A DNA stretch of 64,000 nt from Janthinobacterium violaceinigrum. Lineage in GTDB: Bacteria > Pseudomonadota > Gammaproteobacteria > Burkholderiales > Burkholderiaceae_D. This document shows positions 19,498 through 28,124 of this stretch, in pieces (positions within the stretch are counted from its first letter, which is position 1; every line of letters starts with the position of its first letter). A model generated the notes under the pieces. It was not told where the DNA came from. It made no database searches and saw only the letters and a program-made list of their open reading frames with translations. The stretch covers positions 62,001 to 126,000 of the forward strand of contig NZ_WFLI01000004.1 in the NCBI RefSeq assembly GCF_009208555.1. Direction: 5' to 3'. Position numbers and translations under genes: made by a program.

Positions 19498-20709
19498 TCA
19501 GGCAGTACGCTCTTGCTGGCGCAACAGCGCCCACAATATCACCATGGGGAAGACCAGCATGATGATGCCGATATTCAGGGTAAGCGAGCTCGTCGTCAGT
19601 CCAAAAACAGGATAGCAGGTACACAATATTACGCCGGCGAGGGCATATGGCCGTGCACTTGGCAGGCTGTGGCGCAGAGCATACCCAAACAGGGTGAGCG
19701 GAACAATAAATAGTGCCAGCAAGGCCAGTAGGCCGAGGAGGCCGCGCTTGACCAAGGCGTCGAGATAGTCATTGTGGGCGTTGGTATAGGCGCTGATAGA
19801 GGTACTCATCTTTCCTTCGGCCACGAGCTCTTGCTTTTGTGCGAGATAGCCTGTGCGCCCCATACCCAGCCAGAGATTCTGCTTGGACATATCCAGCGCG
19901 GTATGCCACATCTCCAGTCGTTGCCCCACAGATGTCGCCGCATCGCCGGTGCTTTCGAATTTTTCCAGTTCAGAAACTGCAATGATCGCGCGCTGGTAGA
20001 CAAGCGAGCTTGGCATTGCATAGGCCGCTGCGATTATTGCAAGCAACAAGGTAAACATGGCGATCCGGTAGCGTTTTCCATGCTGTTTGGCGTGATGTAC
20101 CGCGATAATCACGAGACAGATAGGCAGCACCACCCAACCGCCCCGGCTGCTGCTGATGACGGAGCCAAAAACGCCGGCCAGGCCGCCCGCAAGCAATAGG
20201 CATGTCCAGGCGGTCGAGTGCCGTTGCTCACGGGCCCAGCCGAGTCCTGACAACGCCAGCATGCCAAATAGCATGCTGGCGTTCCCGTAATGGATAGGAT
20301 TGCTGGTCGCCGCTTGTGGGCGTGTGGCGTTGGTGGCGAGAAACTGCGAGAAGGCCAGCGCAGCGCCAGTTGTGGCACCGATTGCCAATCCACTCCACCA
20401 TGCAGCAGGCCGCGGCGGATAGGCAATCAGCAGCAGCAGGACCGGCACGGCCAGCAGTGCCCGCAATGGCATGTCGAGTTCGCGTGCCGGATCGCCGTGG
20501 TACAGCATATTGGCAGTAAAGATGAAGAAGTACAGCAGCAGGGTGCCGAGCATCAGATAATCGCGGCGTTGCAGGTTCAGACGGGGACGTTTCCATAGCA
20601 GCCAGCTGCTGGCCAGCAAGAGAACCAGCGCGCCAAGGGAGTATCCGCTGGTGACAGCCAGTGCCAATGCCGAAAAGAGAAAAACACAAACAGAGGTCAG
20701 GCCGAGCAT
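19498..20709 (-). CDS. O-antigen ligase family (WaaL/Wzy_C) membrane protein
   Basis: A 403-residue polytopic inner-membrane protein with about eleven hydrophobic segments. Two family marks are visible: SSSRGGWVVLP (near 185) and the periplasmic NAHNDYLDALVKRGLLG (near 308-325), whose His is the expected catalytic residue in WaaL-type ligases. By family it transfers undecaprenyl-linked O-chains to lipid A-core. Wzy polymerases share the same domain, so a polymerase cannot be excluded. It is the first gene of the minus-strand set with msbA and the GT9 gene. The start has AAGGA upstream. Confidence 0.84.
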   Translation of the reverse strand: MLGLTSVCVFLFSALALAVTSGYSLGALVLLLASSWLLWKRPRLNLQRRDYLMLGTLLLYFFIFTANMLYHGDPARELDMPLRALLAVPVLLLLIAYPPRPAAWWSGLAIGATTGAALAFSQFLATNATRPQAATSNPIHYGNASMLFGMLALSGLGWAREQRHSTAWTCLLLAGGLAGVFGSVISSSRGGWVVLPICLVIIAVHHAKQHGKRYRIAMFTLLLAIIAAAYAMPSSLVYQRAIIAVSELEKFESTGDAATSVGQRLEMWHTALDMSKQNLWLGMGRTGYLAQKQELVAEGKMSTSISAYTNAHNDYLDALVKRGLLGLLALLALFIVPLTLFGYALRHSLPSARPYALAGVILCTCYPVFGLTTSSLTLNIGIIMLVFPMVILWALLRQQERTA

Positions 20710-20857
20710 GAATATCCTTGGTAACGCACGTCGTCGCCGTTATGGCAACTGTAGCAACATAAAGTAGGCGTCATTGTAATCGAAGGTGGCTGCAAAAACG
20801 CCCGCGGGAGAATTTGTTCTTCGATAACTGTATAGGCGCTCTCAAGGGGGGAGAATG

Positions 20858-20888
20858 CAAAAAACCATGGTTTTCAGCCATGGTTTTT
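20858..20888 (-). terminator. Intrinsic terminator after the malic enzyme gene (possibly bidirectional)
   Basis: AAAACCATGG and CCATGGTTTT pair around a 7-nt loop. The minus strand then has six T residues, and the plus strand also carries a T-run. It lies ~60 bp beyond the malic enzyme stop and before the next minus-strand gene. Confidence 0.82.
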
Positions 20889-20946
20889 TTGTAAGCAATG
20901 GTAACTTGCCGTTAAATGGACGAGGCCCGCAAGCCTGTCAGGCGGA

Positions 20947-22203
20947 TCAGGCGTTTGCCGGCACGCGGGTGGCGACGCCGGTGGCGATGGCCGCTTGCGA
21001 CACGGCAGGGGCGACCCAGCTACGCAGGCGCTCGTCGAACGGCGACGGAATCAGTTGCAGCGGCGTCAGCGCGCTGCTCTCGTGACCCGGCAACGGTTCC
21101 TTGGCCAGTGCGGCGATGGCGCGCACGCAGGCCAGCTTCATCTCTTCGTTGATGGTGGTGGCGCCCACGTCGAGCGCGCCGCGGAAGATGTACGGGAAGC
21201 ACAGCACGTTATTGATCTGGTTCGGGTAGTCGGAACGGCCCGTGGCCACGATGGCGTCGTCGCGCACGGCATGCACTTTCTCGGGAGCGATTTCCGGATG
21301 CGGATTGGCCAGGGCGAAGATCAAGGGCTTGGCGGCCATCGATTCGACCATCTGCGCGCTGACCACGCCGCCCTTCGAGACGCCGATGAAGATGTCGGCG
21401 CCGACCATGGCGTCGGCCAGGTCGCGGTCGCTGGTGTCATTCGCGTAGCGCGCCTTGTTCTCCTCCATGTTGGCGTCGCGGCCCGGGTAGATCACGCCCT
21501 GGCTGTCGCATACTTTCAGCAGCGACTTGTTCAGGCCCAGCGAGACGAGCAGGTCCAGGCAGGCGATCGAGGCCGCGCCGGCGCCCGAGACGGCCACCTT
21601 GACGTTGCCGATGTCCTTGCCCACCAGTTCCAGGCCGTTCAGGATGCCGGCCGCGACGATGATGGCCGTGCCGTGCTGGTCGTCGTGGAAGACGGGAATG
21701 TTCATGCGCTTGCGCAATTGCTGTTCGATATAGAAGCAGTCGGGCGCCTTGATGTCTTCCAGGTTGATGCCGCCGAAGGTCGGCTCCATACGCACCACGG
21801 TGTCGATGAACAGGTCGGGATCGTTCTCGGCCAGTTCGATGTCGAACACGTCGACGTCGGCAAATTGCTTGAACAGGCAAGCCTTGCCTTCCATCACCGG
21901 CTTGCTGGCCAGCGGACCGATATCGCCCAGGCCCAGCACGGCAGTGCCATTGGTGATCACGGCCACCAGGTTGCTGCGCGAGGTGTAGGTGCCGGCCGTG
22001 CGCGGATCTTCCACGATGGCTTCGCAGGCAAAGGCCACGCCCGGCGAATACGCCAGGGTCAGGGCGCGGGCGTCGCCCAGCGGTTTGGTTGGCGTGACGG
22101 AAATCTTGCCTGCGCGGGGTTCCGCGTGATAGGCGAGGGCGGCTTCTTTCAGGTTGAAGGTTTCGCCGTTCTGGTCGGCGTGCTTGCTGTGGGAAGTAGA
22201 CAT
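20947..22203 (-). CDS. Malic enzyme (oxaloacetate-decarboxylating malate dehydrogenase), short form
   Basis: Converts malate to pyruvate and CO2 with NAD(P)+. At 418 residues it has the malic N-domain and the NAD-binding domain only; the ~330-residue phosphotransacetylase-like tail of MaeB is absent. Visible blocks: [36 protein letters not shown], the metal-site region [44 protein letters not shown], the Rossmann motif [15 protein letters not shown] (near 200) and [10 protein letters not shown]. It links the TCA cycle to pyruvate. Its promoter carries a LacI-type operator in the spacer and a divergent LacI-family gene lies next to it, so repression by that regulator is likely. Confidence 0.92.
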   Translation of the reverse strand: MSTSHSKHADQNGETFNLKEAALAYHAEPRAGKISVTPTKPLGDARALTLAYSPGVAFACEAIVEDPRTAGTYTSRSNLVAVITNGTAVLGLGDIGPLASKPVMEGKACLFKQFADVDVFDIELAENDPDLFIDTVVRMEPTFGGINLEDIKAPDCFYIEQQLRKRMNIPVFHDDQHGTAIIVAAGILNGLELVGKDIGNVKVAVSGAGAASIACLDLLVSLGLNKSLLKVCDSQGVIYPGRDANMEENKARYANDTSDRDLADAMVGADIFIGVSKGGVVSAQMVESMAAKPLIFALANPHPEIAPEKVHAVRDDAIVATGRSDYPNQINNVLCFPYIFRGALDVGATTINEEMKLACVRAIAALAKEPLPGHESSALTPLQLIPSPFDERLRSWVAPAVSQAAIATGVATRVPANA

Positions 22204-22250
22204 AGGAATTCTGGGAAGGGCCGATAGAGCCCGAGTGGTAAGTCTGAGCC

Positions 22251-22279
22251 ATGTTATGCAAGCGTTTGCACGCTGTCAA
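22251..22279 (-). promoter_or_regulatory. Malic enzyme promoter with a LacI-type operator in the spacer
   Basis: On the minus strand, a perfect -35 TTGACA (plus 22274-22279) is separated by exactly 17 bp from a -10 TAACAT (plus 22251-22256). The spacer contains TGCAAGCGTTTGCA (22257-22270), which fits TGnAAnCGnTTnCA, the general LacI-family operator form. A repressor bound there would block RNA polymerase directly. Confidence 0.75.
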
Positions 22280-22334
22280 GGCTCGTTTGTGGCGAAGTCG
22301 ATCAAAACCGCTTTGGGTAACGGCTTTATTTCAA

Positions 22335-22348
22335 TGCAAGCGTTTGCT
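22335..22348. promoter_or_regulatory. Second LacI-type operator, upstream of the lacI-like gene
   Basis: TGCAAGCGTTTGCT matches the first operator in 13 of 14 positions and lies 78 bp from it, next to a likely promoter of the regulator gene. The two sites could serve autoregulation and joint looping. Confidence 0.7.
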
Positions 22349-22354
22349 CGGTTT

Positions 22355-22385
22355 TTGACGGAAGGGGGAATTTTTGCGATAAAAT
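22355..22385 (+). promoter_or_regulatory. Probable promoter of the LacI-family gene
   Basis: -35 TTGACG (22355-22360) and -10 TAAAAT (22380-22385) have a 19-bp spacer, slightly long. The second operator lies six bases upstream of the -35. Confidence 0.5.
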
Positions 22386-22410
22386 CACTGTATTGCGATC
22401 CGGGAAGCCC

Positions 22411-23436
22411 ATGACAAACAAGAACCCCACCTTAAGCGACGTTGCGCGGGCCAGCGGTGTGCACTTTTCCACCGTCTCGCGCGTGATGAACCCGGAAACG
22501 CGGCAGATGGTCAGCGCCGAGGTGGCTGCGCGCGTGCTGGCCGAAGCGGGCCGGCTCGGCTACCGGCCGAACCGCGCCGCCTCCACCCTGGTCACGCGCA
22601 AGTCGCGCATCATCGGCGTGGTCTTGCCCGACATTACCAATGCCGTGTTCCCGCCGATTTTGCTGGGCATCGAGGAAGGCTTGCGCAAGCATGGCTACCT
22701 GGCCATCGTCGCCAATGTGGGCGCCGACGAGGAAGAGCAGCTGTTCGTCATCAACCGGCTGCTGGGGCAGCAGGTCGACGGCCTGATCCTGGCCACGGCG
22801 CGCCGCCACGATCCCGTCATCAAGATGTGCATCGACCAGAATGTGCCCGTCGTCACCGTCAACCGCAGCGACGAGACGGGCATCGCTTCCTGCGTGGTCA
22901 GCGACGACGTGGTGGGCATGCGCCTGGCCGTGGAACACTTGCTGGCGCTGGGGCACCGCCATATCGCCCACATCGCGGGGCCGGAAAACCTGTCCACGGG
23001 CCACGTGCGCCGCCTGGGCTTCCTGGCCGCCATCCAGGCCAGCGAACTCGATCCGTCGCAGGCCTTCGTCTTCGAGAGCAGCGGCTATTCGCGCGAATGC
23101 GGCAAGGCCGCCCTGCTGGAACTGCTGCGCCAGTCGCCGCAGACGACGGCCGTGGTGACGGGCAGCGACCTGGTGGCCCTCGGCTGCTACGACGCCATCC
23201 GCGAACTGGGCTTGAGCTGCCCCGAAGATATTTCCGTCGTGGGCCACAACGACATGCCGTACATGGACATGATCCGCCCGCCCCTGACCACCATCCGCAT
23301 CCGCCACCACGGCATCGGCACGGAAGCGGCCCGGCTGATCCTGCAGACCATCGACTCGCCCGATTCCTCTGTGCTCGACGTGCGCCTGAAACCGGAGCTG
23401 GTGGTGCGCGAATCGACGGCCGCTCCCCGGGGCTGA
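22411..23436 (+). CDS. LacI/GalR-family transcriptional regulator
   Basis: A 341-residue regulator. The N-terminal helix-turn-helix is TLSDVARASGVHFSTVSRVM (about 6-25), then a hinge helix region RPNRAASTLVTRKSRIIGVVLPD, then a periplasmic-binding-protein-like effector domain ending in TTIRIRHHGIGTEAARLI. The start at 22411 has GGGAAG upstream; the frame is open from a TTG at 22393. The effector is not known; neighbours point to central carbon metabolism because the divergent gene is malic enzyme and identical operator palindromes face both genes. Autoregulation is likely. Confidence 0.93.
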   Translation: MTNKNPTLSDVARASGVHFSTVSRVMNPETRQMVSAEVAARVLAEAGRLGYRPNRAASTLVTRKSRIIGVVLPDITNAVFPPILLGIEEGLRKHGYLAIVANVGADEEEQLFVINRLLGQQVDGLILATARRHDPVIKMCIDQNVPVVTVNRSDETGIASCVVSDDVVGMRLAVEHLLALGHRHIAHIAGPENLSTGHVRRLGFLAAIQASELDPSQAFVFESSGYSRECGKAALLELLRQSPQTTAVVTGSDLVALGCYDAIRELGLSCPEDISVVGHNDMPYMDMIRPPLTTIRIRHHGIGTEAARLILQTIDSPDSSVLDVRLKPELVVRESTAAPRG

Positions 23437-23509
23437 TGCAACGCCGGTGGCCGCGCCGCTGCAAGGTGGTACACTGGCGCCCCTCAACGTATTTTGCCCC
23501 TCCATCGCC

Positions 23510-24049
23510 ATGACCAAAACCAACACGCCTTCCCCCAAACGCCGCGAAGAGGGCGTCGCCAAGCTGACCGTCAATCCTTTCCTCGATGCCGAGTTTTACG
23601 CGCGCATGCGCGACTACACGGAGCGCGATGCGGCCATCATCAAGGAATTGAAGGCGATCGCCGAGATCCGCGCCGGCAACAAGCAGCCCGACCCGCGCCT
23701 GGCGCCGTCGTTGCAGGCATTGCGCGATACCGTCAAGAAGGGCCTGACGTTTGGCGAAATGCTGGACCGCATTGCGGCCGGCAAGGAAAAAGGCCTGTGG
23801 GAACCGTGGATGACGACTTTCGGCATCGAGATCCGCGCCGTCAACTACGGCGCCGGCCCGCGCAACGCCTGCCTGGTGCTGGACCTGGCCGCCAATGCCC
23901 CTGCGCACGCCATGTTCGCCAAGGCCGGCATCCAGAACTGGCGCAGCCTGGCGGCAGACGACTGCTCCGTCGTGCGCTCGGAAAAGGCCACCGAAACGTC
24001 GCCCTTGAAAGTGTATGCCGTGTTTTACCTGGATCCGCTGCCAGCCTGA
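23510..24049 (+). CDS. Conserved hypothetical protein
   Basis: A 179-residue soluble-looking protein with no signal peptide or membrane segment. After a basic N-terminus (KTNTPSPKRREEGVAKL) there is a helical, charged stretch (FYARMRDYTERDAAIIKELKAI) and a mixed alpha/beta C-terminal half (TFGIEIRAVNYG, CLVLDLAANAP, PLKVYAVFYLDPLP). I do not recognise the family. It follows the LacI-type gene by 73 bp, and its last 25 bases overlap the convergent LysE-type gene. Codon use matches its neighbours, so I take it as a real gene. Confidence 0.65.
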   Translation: MTKTNTPSPKRREEGVAKLTVNPFLDAEFYARMRDYTERDAAIIKELKAIAEIRAGNKQPDPRLAPSLQALRDTVKKGLTFGEMLDRIAAGKEKGLWEPWMTTFGIEIRAVNYGAGPRNACLVLDLAANAPAHAMFAKAGIQNWRSLAADDCSVVRSEKATETSPLKVYAVFYLDPLPA

Positions 24050-24648
24050 ACCAGCAGCAGCACCGCCAGTCCCACCAGCATCACGCCCGATAGCCGTTCC
24101 AGCGACGGCAGCGCACGCGCAAAGCGCTGGCGCAGGGCGGCGCTGCCAATCGCCAGCGCCACCGCCATATCCCACGCCAGCACGGCAAAGACCATCCACG
24201 CGCCATACGCCGCCATCGTGCCGGGACCCGTCTGCCGGCCGGCCAGCACGGTGGCCAGGCTGACATAGAACAACGCATTCTTCGGATTCAGGATGGCAGA
24301 GACAAAACCCATCACCAGGCCGCCGCGCCAGTGCGCCTTGCCCGCGGCGGGCCGTGCATCCAGGCGGCTCTTGCCTGCATGGCGCAGGAACAGCCAGCCC
24401 AGGTAAAACAGATAGGCGCAGCCGGCCAGCTGCACCACAAGAAATGCTTTACTGCCCGCCTGCAGCACGGACAAGCCGCCAAACGCCGCCGCGATAAATA
24501 CGCCATTGGCCAGCGCAATGCCGATGCACGCGCCCGTGGCGCCGCGCCAGCCATGGGCCAGGGAGCTGCGGGCAACGAGGAAAAAATCGGGACCGGGAGA
24601 CAGCAAGGCCAGGAAATGGGCACCGGCGATAAGTAGAAAGTCCTGCAT
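24025..24648 (-). CDS. LysE/RhtB-family amino-acid exporter
   Basis: A 207-residue inner-membrane protein with five to six hydrophobic segments. The N-terminal block FLLIAGAHFLALLSPGPDFFLVARSS is the LysE/RhtB signature (SPGPD), followed by GACIGIALANGVFIAAAF and NPKNALFYVSLATVL. Family role: export of amino acids or related compounds such as homoserine or threonine. It lies 83 bp after an AraC-type regulator on the same strand, so that regulator is a likely controller (inference). Its 3' end overlaps the convergent hypothetical gene by 25 bp. Confidence 0.9.
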   Translation of the reverse strand: MQDFLLIAGAHFLALLSPGPDFFLVARSSLAHGWRGATGACIGIALANGVFIAAAFGGLSVLQAGSKAFLVVQLAGCAYLFYLGWLFLRHAGKSRLDARPAAGKAHWRGGLVMGFVSAILNPKNALFYVSLATVLAGRQTGPGTMAAYGAWMVFAVLAWDMAVALAIGSAALRQRFARALPSLERLSGVMLVGLAVLLLVQAGSGSR

Positions 24649-24731
24649 GGCCAGGCGGCTCCGGCAACGATGGAGCGGCCAGTATGGCGATGGGCCGACG
24701 GCGCGTATTGAAGAAAATTGCGCGCTCCGGC

Positions 24732-25511
24732 CTAGCTGCGGTAGCGTCCCGGCGTGATGCCCGCATGGGCCTTGAAGACGCGCTGGAAATGGCTCTGGTC
24801 GGCAAAGCCCAGCTCATGGGCCAGCTGTGCGAGGGCCGTGCCTGCCTGCAGGCTGCCGCGCGCGCGGTTGATGCTGGCATTGAGCTGGTATGCATGCGGC
24901 GTCATGCCGGTGGCGGCGCGAAAGGCGCGGATCAGCTGATAGCGGCTCAGGCCCGCCGACTGCGCCAGTTGCGCCAGGCTGGCCAGCGGCTGCGCGTCCA
25001 GCGTGTCCAGCACGGGCGCCAGCCGTTGCGGCAGCGGCTGGCGCGCCGAAGGCAGCACGTCTGCGCTGGCGCAGGCGCAATCGGCCAGAAACGCCAGCAG
25101 GGCAACATCCTTGTCGTGCGCACTGCCTGCAGAAAACAGCAACGCGTTCATCGCGCAGAACTGCGCATACAGCAGCGGACAATCGAGTACGCGCGCCGTC
25201 CCGCCATCGAGCGCCGGCGCGTGCACGCGCAGCCACTGCGCATCGAGATGCAGCATCTGGTAGCTCCAGCCAATGCCGGGCAGGGGATTGCACGCATGGA
25301 CGCAGCCGGCCGGCACCAGCACCAGGCTGCCGGCACGCAGCGCGCTCTGGCGGCCATGGCTGCCCGTGAAGACGCTGCCGCCCGCATCGACGGCACCGAT
25401 GGAAAACGTGGGATGGCTATGGGGCTTGTAGCAAGCCCGGCTGTGACAGGCGCGCCGGCTTTCCACGTGGGGCAGAAGCGGGTCGCGCCAGAAGGCGGTG
25501 TCGCCGGGCAT
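24732..25511 (-). CDS. AraC-family transcriptional regulator
   Basis: A 259-residue regulator with an N-terminal cupin-like sensor domain (HSHPTFSIGAVDAGGSVF, LVLVPAGCVHACNPLPG) and a C-terminal pair of helix-turn-helix motifs (SAGLSRYQLIRAFRAATGMTPHAY, then LAQLAHELGFADQSHFQRVFKAHAGITPGRYR). It begins two bases after the rng stop codon, so it is probably read from the same transcript, and is followed by the LysE exporter. By family pattern it would activate the exporter gene in response to an amino acid. The ligand is unknown. Confidence 0.9.
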   Translation of the reverse strand: MPGDTAFWRDPLLPHVESRRACHSRACYKPHSHPTFSIGAVDAGGSVFTGSHGRQSALRAGSLVLVPAGCVHACNPLPGIGWSYQMLHLDAQWLRVHAPALDGGTARVLDCPLLYAQFCAMNALLFSAGSAHDKDVALLAFLADCACASADVLPSARQPLPQRLAPVLDTLDAQPLASLAQLAQSAGLSRYQLIRAFRAATGMTPHAYQLNASINRARGSLQAGTALAQLAHELGFADQSHFQRVFKAHAGITPGRYRS

Positions 25512-25513
25512 GG

Positions 25514-26977
25514 CTACATCAGGATCACGTCGTACTGCTCCTGGTGGTAGGCGTTCTCCACCTGCAGCGAGATTTTCTTGCCGATGAAGTCGCCCAGCAT
25601 GGCCAGGTGCTGCGATTCCTCCTCCAGGAACAGGTCGACCACTTCCTGCGAGGCGAGGATGCGGAATTCGCGCGGGTTGAACTGCTTTGCTTCGCGCAGC
25701 AGTTCGCGCAGGATTTCATAGCAGATCGTGCGCGAGGTCTTGACCTGGCCCTTGCCGGCGCAGGCAGGGCACGGTTCGCACAGGATGTGGGCCAGCGATT
25801 CGCGCGTGCGCTTGCGCGTCATTTCCACCAGGCCCAGCGGCGAGAAATTGCTCACCGAGACCTTGGTGCGGTCGCGCGACAGGGTGCGTTTCAGCTCGGC
25901 CAGCACGGCATTGCGGTGCTCGGCGTTGTCCATGTCGATGAAGTCGAGGATGATGATGCCGCCCAGGTTGCGCAGGCGCAGCTGGCGCGCGATGGCGTGC
26001 GCCGCTTCCAGGTTGGTCTTGAAGATGGTGTCGGCAAAATTGCGTCCGCCTACGAAACCGCCCGTGTTGACGTCGATGGTGGTCATCGCTTCCGTCTGGT
26101 CGACGATCAGGTAGCCGCCCGATTTCAGGTCGACCCGGCGGCCCAGCGCACGCAGGATCTCTTCTTCCACGCCGTACAGGTCGAACAGGGGGCGCTCGCC
26201 GGTGTAGTGCTGCAGACGCGTCAGTTCGCTGGGCGTGTAGATTTCCGCGAATTCGCGCAATTTCACGTAGTTTTCGCGCGAATCGACCTGGATGGTGGCC
26301 GTTTCATCGCCGACAAAGTCGCGCAGCACGCGCTGGGCCAGGCTCAAGTCCTGGTGCAGCAGGCTGGTGGCGGGCCGCGTGCGCGCGCCATGGGTGATGG
26401 TGCTCCACGTCTTGCGCAGGTAGTCGACGTCCGCCTTCAGGTCCGCGTCGGATGCATCTTCGGCCATCGTGCGCACGATGTAGCCGCCTTTTTCGTCGGG
26501 CGGCAGCAGGCTTTGCAGGCGCGTGCGCAGCAGTTCGCGCTCCGCTTCCTTTTCGATTTTCTGCGAGATGCCGATGTGCTTGTCCTGCGGCAGGTACACC
26601 AGCATGCGTCCGGCGATGGAAATCTGCGTCGACAGGCGCGCGCCCTTGGTGCCGATCGGGTCCTTGATCACCTGTACCGTCAGCACCTGGCCGTCAAACA
26701 GGATCTTTTCGATGGGGGCGGGCGTGGCGTTCTGGCCATCGTGGCCGCGCGCTTCCCAGATGTCGGCCACGTGCAGGAAGGCGGCCCGTTCCAGGCCGAT
26801 GTCGATGAAGGCCGACTGCATGCCCGGCAATACCCGCACCACTTTGCCGGAATACACATTGCCGGCCAGGCCGCGCGTGAGCGTGCGCTCGATGTGCAAT
26901 TCCTGCACGGCGCCCTGCAGGATGAGGGCGACGCGCGTTTCTTGCGGCGTGATATTGATCAGGATGTCTTCGTTCAT
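25514..26977 (-). CDS. rng: Ribonuclease G
   Basis: A 487-residue endoribonuclease of the RNase E/G family, processing the 5' end of 16S rRNA and some mRNAs. The N-terminal S1 domain starts ELHIERTLTRGLAGNVYSGKVVRVLPGMQSAFIDIG. The catalytic Asp residues are in TIDVNTGGF (near 299) and IILDFIDMDN (near 344). The zinc-link Cys pair is in CEPCPACAGKG. It lacks the long C-terminal scaffold of RNase E, so G is the correct member. It follows maf by 43 bp on the minus strand. Confidence 0.95.
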   Translation of the reverse strand: MNEDILINITPQETRVALILQGAVQELHIERTLTRGLAGNVYSGKVVRVLPGMQSAFIDIGLERAAFLHVADIWEARGHDGQNATPAPIEKILFDGQVLTVQVIKDPIGTKGARLSTQISIAGRMLVYLPQDKHIGISQKIEKEAERELLRTRLQSLLPPDEKGGYIVRTMAEDASDADLKADVDYLRKTWSTITHGARTRPATSLLHQDLSLAQRVLRDFVGDETATIQVDSRENYVKLREFAEIYTPSELTRLQHYTGERPLFDLYGVEEEILRALGRRVDLKSGGYLIVDQTEAMTTIDVNTGGFVGGRNFADTIFKTNLEAAHAIARQLRLRNLGGIIILDFIDMDNAEHRNAVLAELKRTLSRDRTKVSVSNFSPLGLVEMTRKRTRESLAHILCEPCPACAGKGQVKTSRTICYEILRELLREAKQFNPREFRILASQEVVDLFLEEESQHLAMLGDFIGKKISLQVENAYHQEQYDVILM

Positions 26978-27020
26978 GGAGGCGCGGGAGTGGAGGCAAC
27001 GAATGACATCATACCCGGGA

Positions 27021-27641
27021 TCAGGGCAGGGGCAAACCTGCTTGCCTCAGCAACTGTGCGGTTTCGTACAGGGGCAGGCCCATGATGCCGGAATGGCTGC
27101 CTTCGATGTGCTCGACGAACAGCGCGGCGCTGCCCTGGATGCCATAGGCGCCGGCCTTGTCGTACGGTTCCGGCGTGGCGCAGTACGCGGCGATGGAGGC
27201 GGGCGAGAGCACGCCGAAGCGCACCTGCGAGATCTGCGTGCGCTGCTCGGCGAAGTCCTTGTAGTGCACGGCGATCGAGGTCAGCACCTGGTGAGTGCGG
27301 CCCGACAGCTGCTGCAGCATGGCCACGGCCTCGGCGCGGTCGGCCGGCTTGCCGAGGATGACGCCGTCGATGGTGACGGTGGTGTCGGCCGCCAGCACGG
27401 GGCGCGGCGTCAGGTGGCGGCGGCGCACCAGGTCCCAGGCGAAGGCGGCTTTTTCGTTTGCCACGCGGGCCACATAGTCGAGCGCCGACTCGCCATCGAG
27501 GACTTCCTCGGTGACGTCGGCGCCGCGCGGACCGTCGCTGCGCAGCAGCAGCAATTCGAAATCGATGCCGATCTGGCGCAGCAGTTCGCGCCGGCGCGGG
27601 CTTTTGGAGGCGAGATAGATCTTGTTATCGGCCGGTTTCAT
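27021..27641 (-). CDS. maf: Maf-family nucleoside triphosphate pyrophosphatase (YhdE type)
   Basis: A 206-residue house-cleaning enzyme that hydrolyses dTTP, UTP or modified pyrimidine nucleotides. Family marks: IYLASKSPRRRELLRQIGI at the N-terminus (phosphate loop), ALDYVARVANEKA, VLAADTTVTIDGVILGKP with the catalytic Asp, and the YDKAGAYGIQGSAALFVE block followed by GSHSGIMGLPLYET. The Q residue in AYGIQG fits the YhdE subgroup. It lies 6 bp after rlmH and precedes rng in the same operon. Confidence 0.94.
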   Translation of the reverse strand: MKPADNKIYLASKSPRRRELLRQIGIDFELLLLRSDGPRGADVTEEVLDGESALDYVARVANEKAAFAWDLVRRRHLTPRPVLAADTTVTIDGVILGKPADRAEAVAMLQQLSGRTHQVLTSIAVHYKDFAEQRTQISQVRFGVLSPASIAAYCATPEPYDKAGAYGIQGSAALFVEHIEGSHSGIMGLPLYETAQLLRQAGLPLP

Positions 27642-27647
27642 GGGAAT

Positions 27648-28118
27648 TCAGACGCGGTGGTAGGGGTGGTTTTGCGTGATCGACCAGGCGCGGTACAGCT
27701 GCTCGGCGAGGATCACGCGCACCACGCCGTGCGGCAGGGTCATGCTGGAAATGCGCAGCATGCCTTCGGCACGCGCCTTGAGTTGCGGATCGAGGCCGTC
27801 GGCGCCGCCGATCAAAAAGGCGGTGTCGCGGCCATCCTGCTGCCACGCCATCAACTGCTGCGACAGGCCGACGCTGGTCAGGTCCTTGCCGCGTTCGTCG
27901 AGGGCGATGATGCGCACGCCCTTGGGCAGGACGGCTTCGATGCGTTCGCGTTCCAGCGCCATCGCCGTGGCGGCGGTCTTGCTGCCGGAACGCTCCACCG
28001 GCTTGATTTCTTTCAGCACGATGCGCAATTCCGGCGGCATGCGCTTCGCGTATTCCGCGAAGCCCGTCTCTATCCAGGCCGGCATTTTATGGCCGACCGC
28101 AGCGATGATGAGCTGCAT
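27648..28118 (-). CDS. rlmH: 23S rRNA (pseudouridine(1915)-N3)-methyltransferase RlmH
   Basis: A 156-residue SPOUT methyltransferase, the normal length. It methylates pseudouridine 1915 in helix 69 of 23S rRNA, on the 70S ribosome. Visible marks: [33 protein letters not shown], the SAM-binding knot [10 protein letters not shown] and the C-terminal [20 protein letters not shown]...HPYHR. It lies between rsfS and maf with 6-bp gaps, so it is co-transcribed. Confidence 0.97.
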   Translation of the reverse strand: MQLIIAAVGHKMPAWIETGFAEYAKRMPPELRIVLKEIKPVERSGSKTAATAMALERERIEAVLPKGVRIIALDERGKDLTSVGLSQQLMAWQQDGRDTAFLIGGADGLDPQLKARAEGMLRISSMTLPHGVVRVILAEQLYRAWSITQNHPYHRV

Positions 28119-28124
28119 CGAGGC

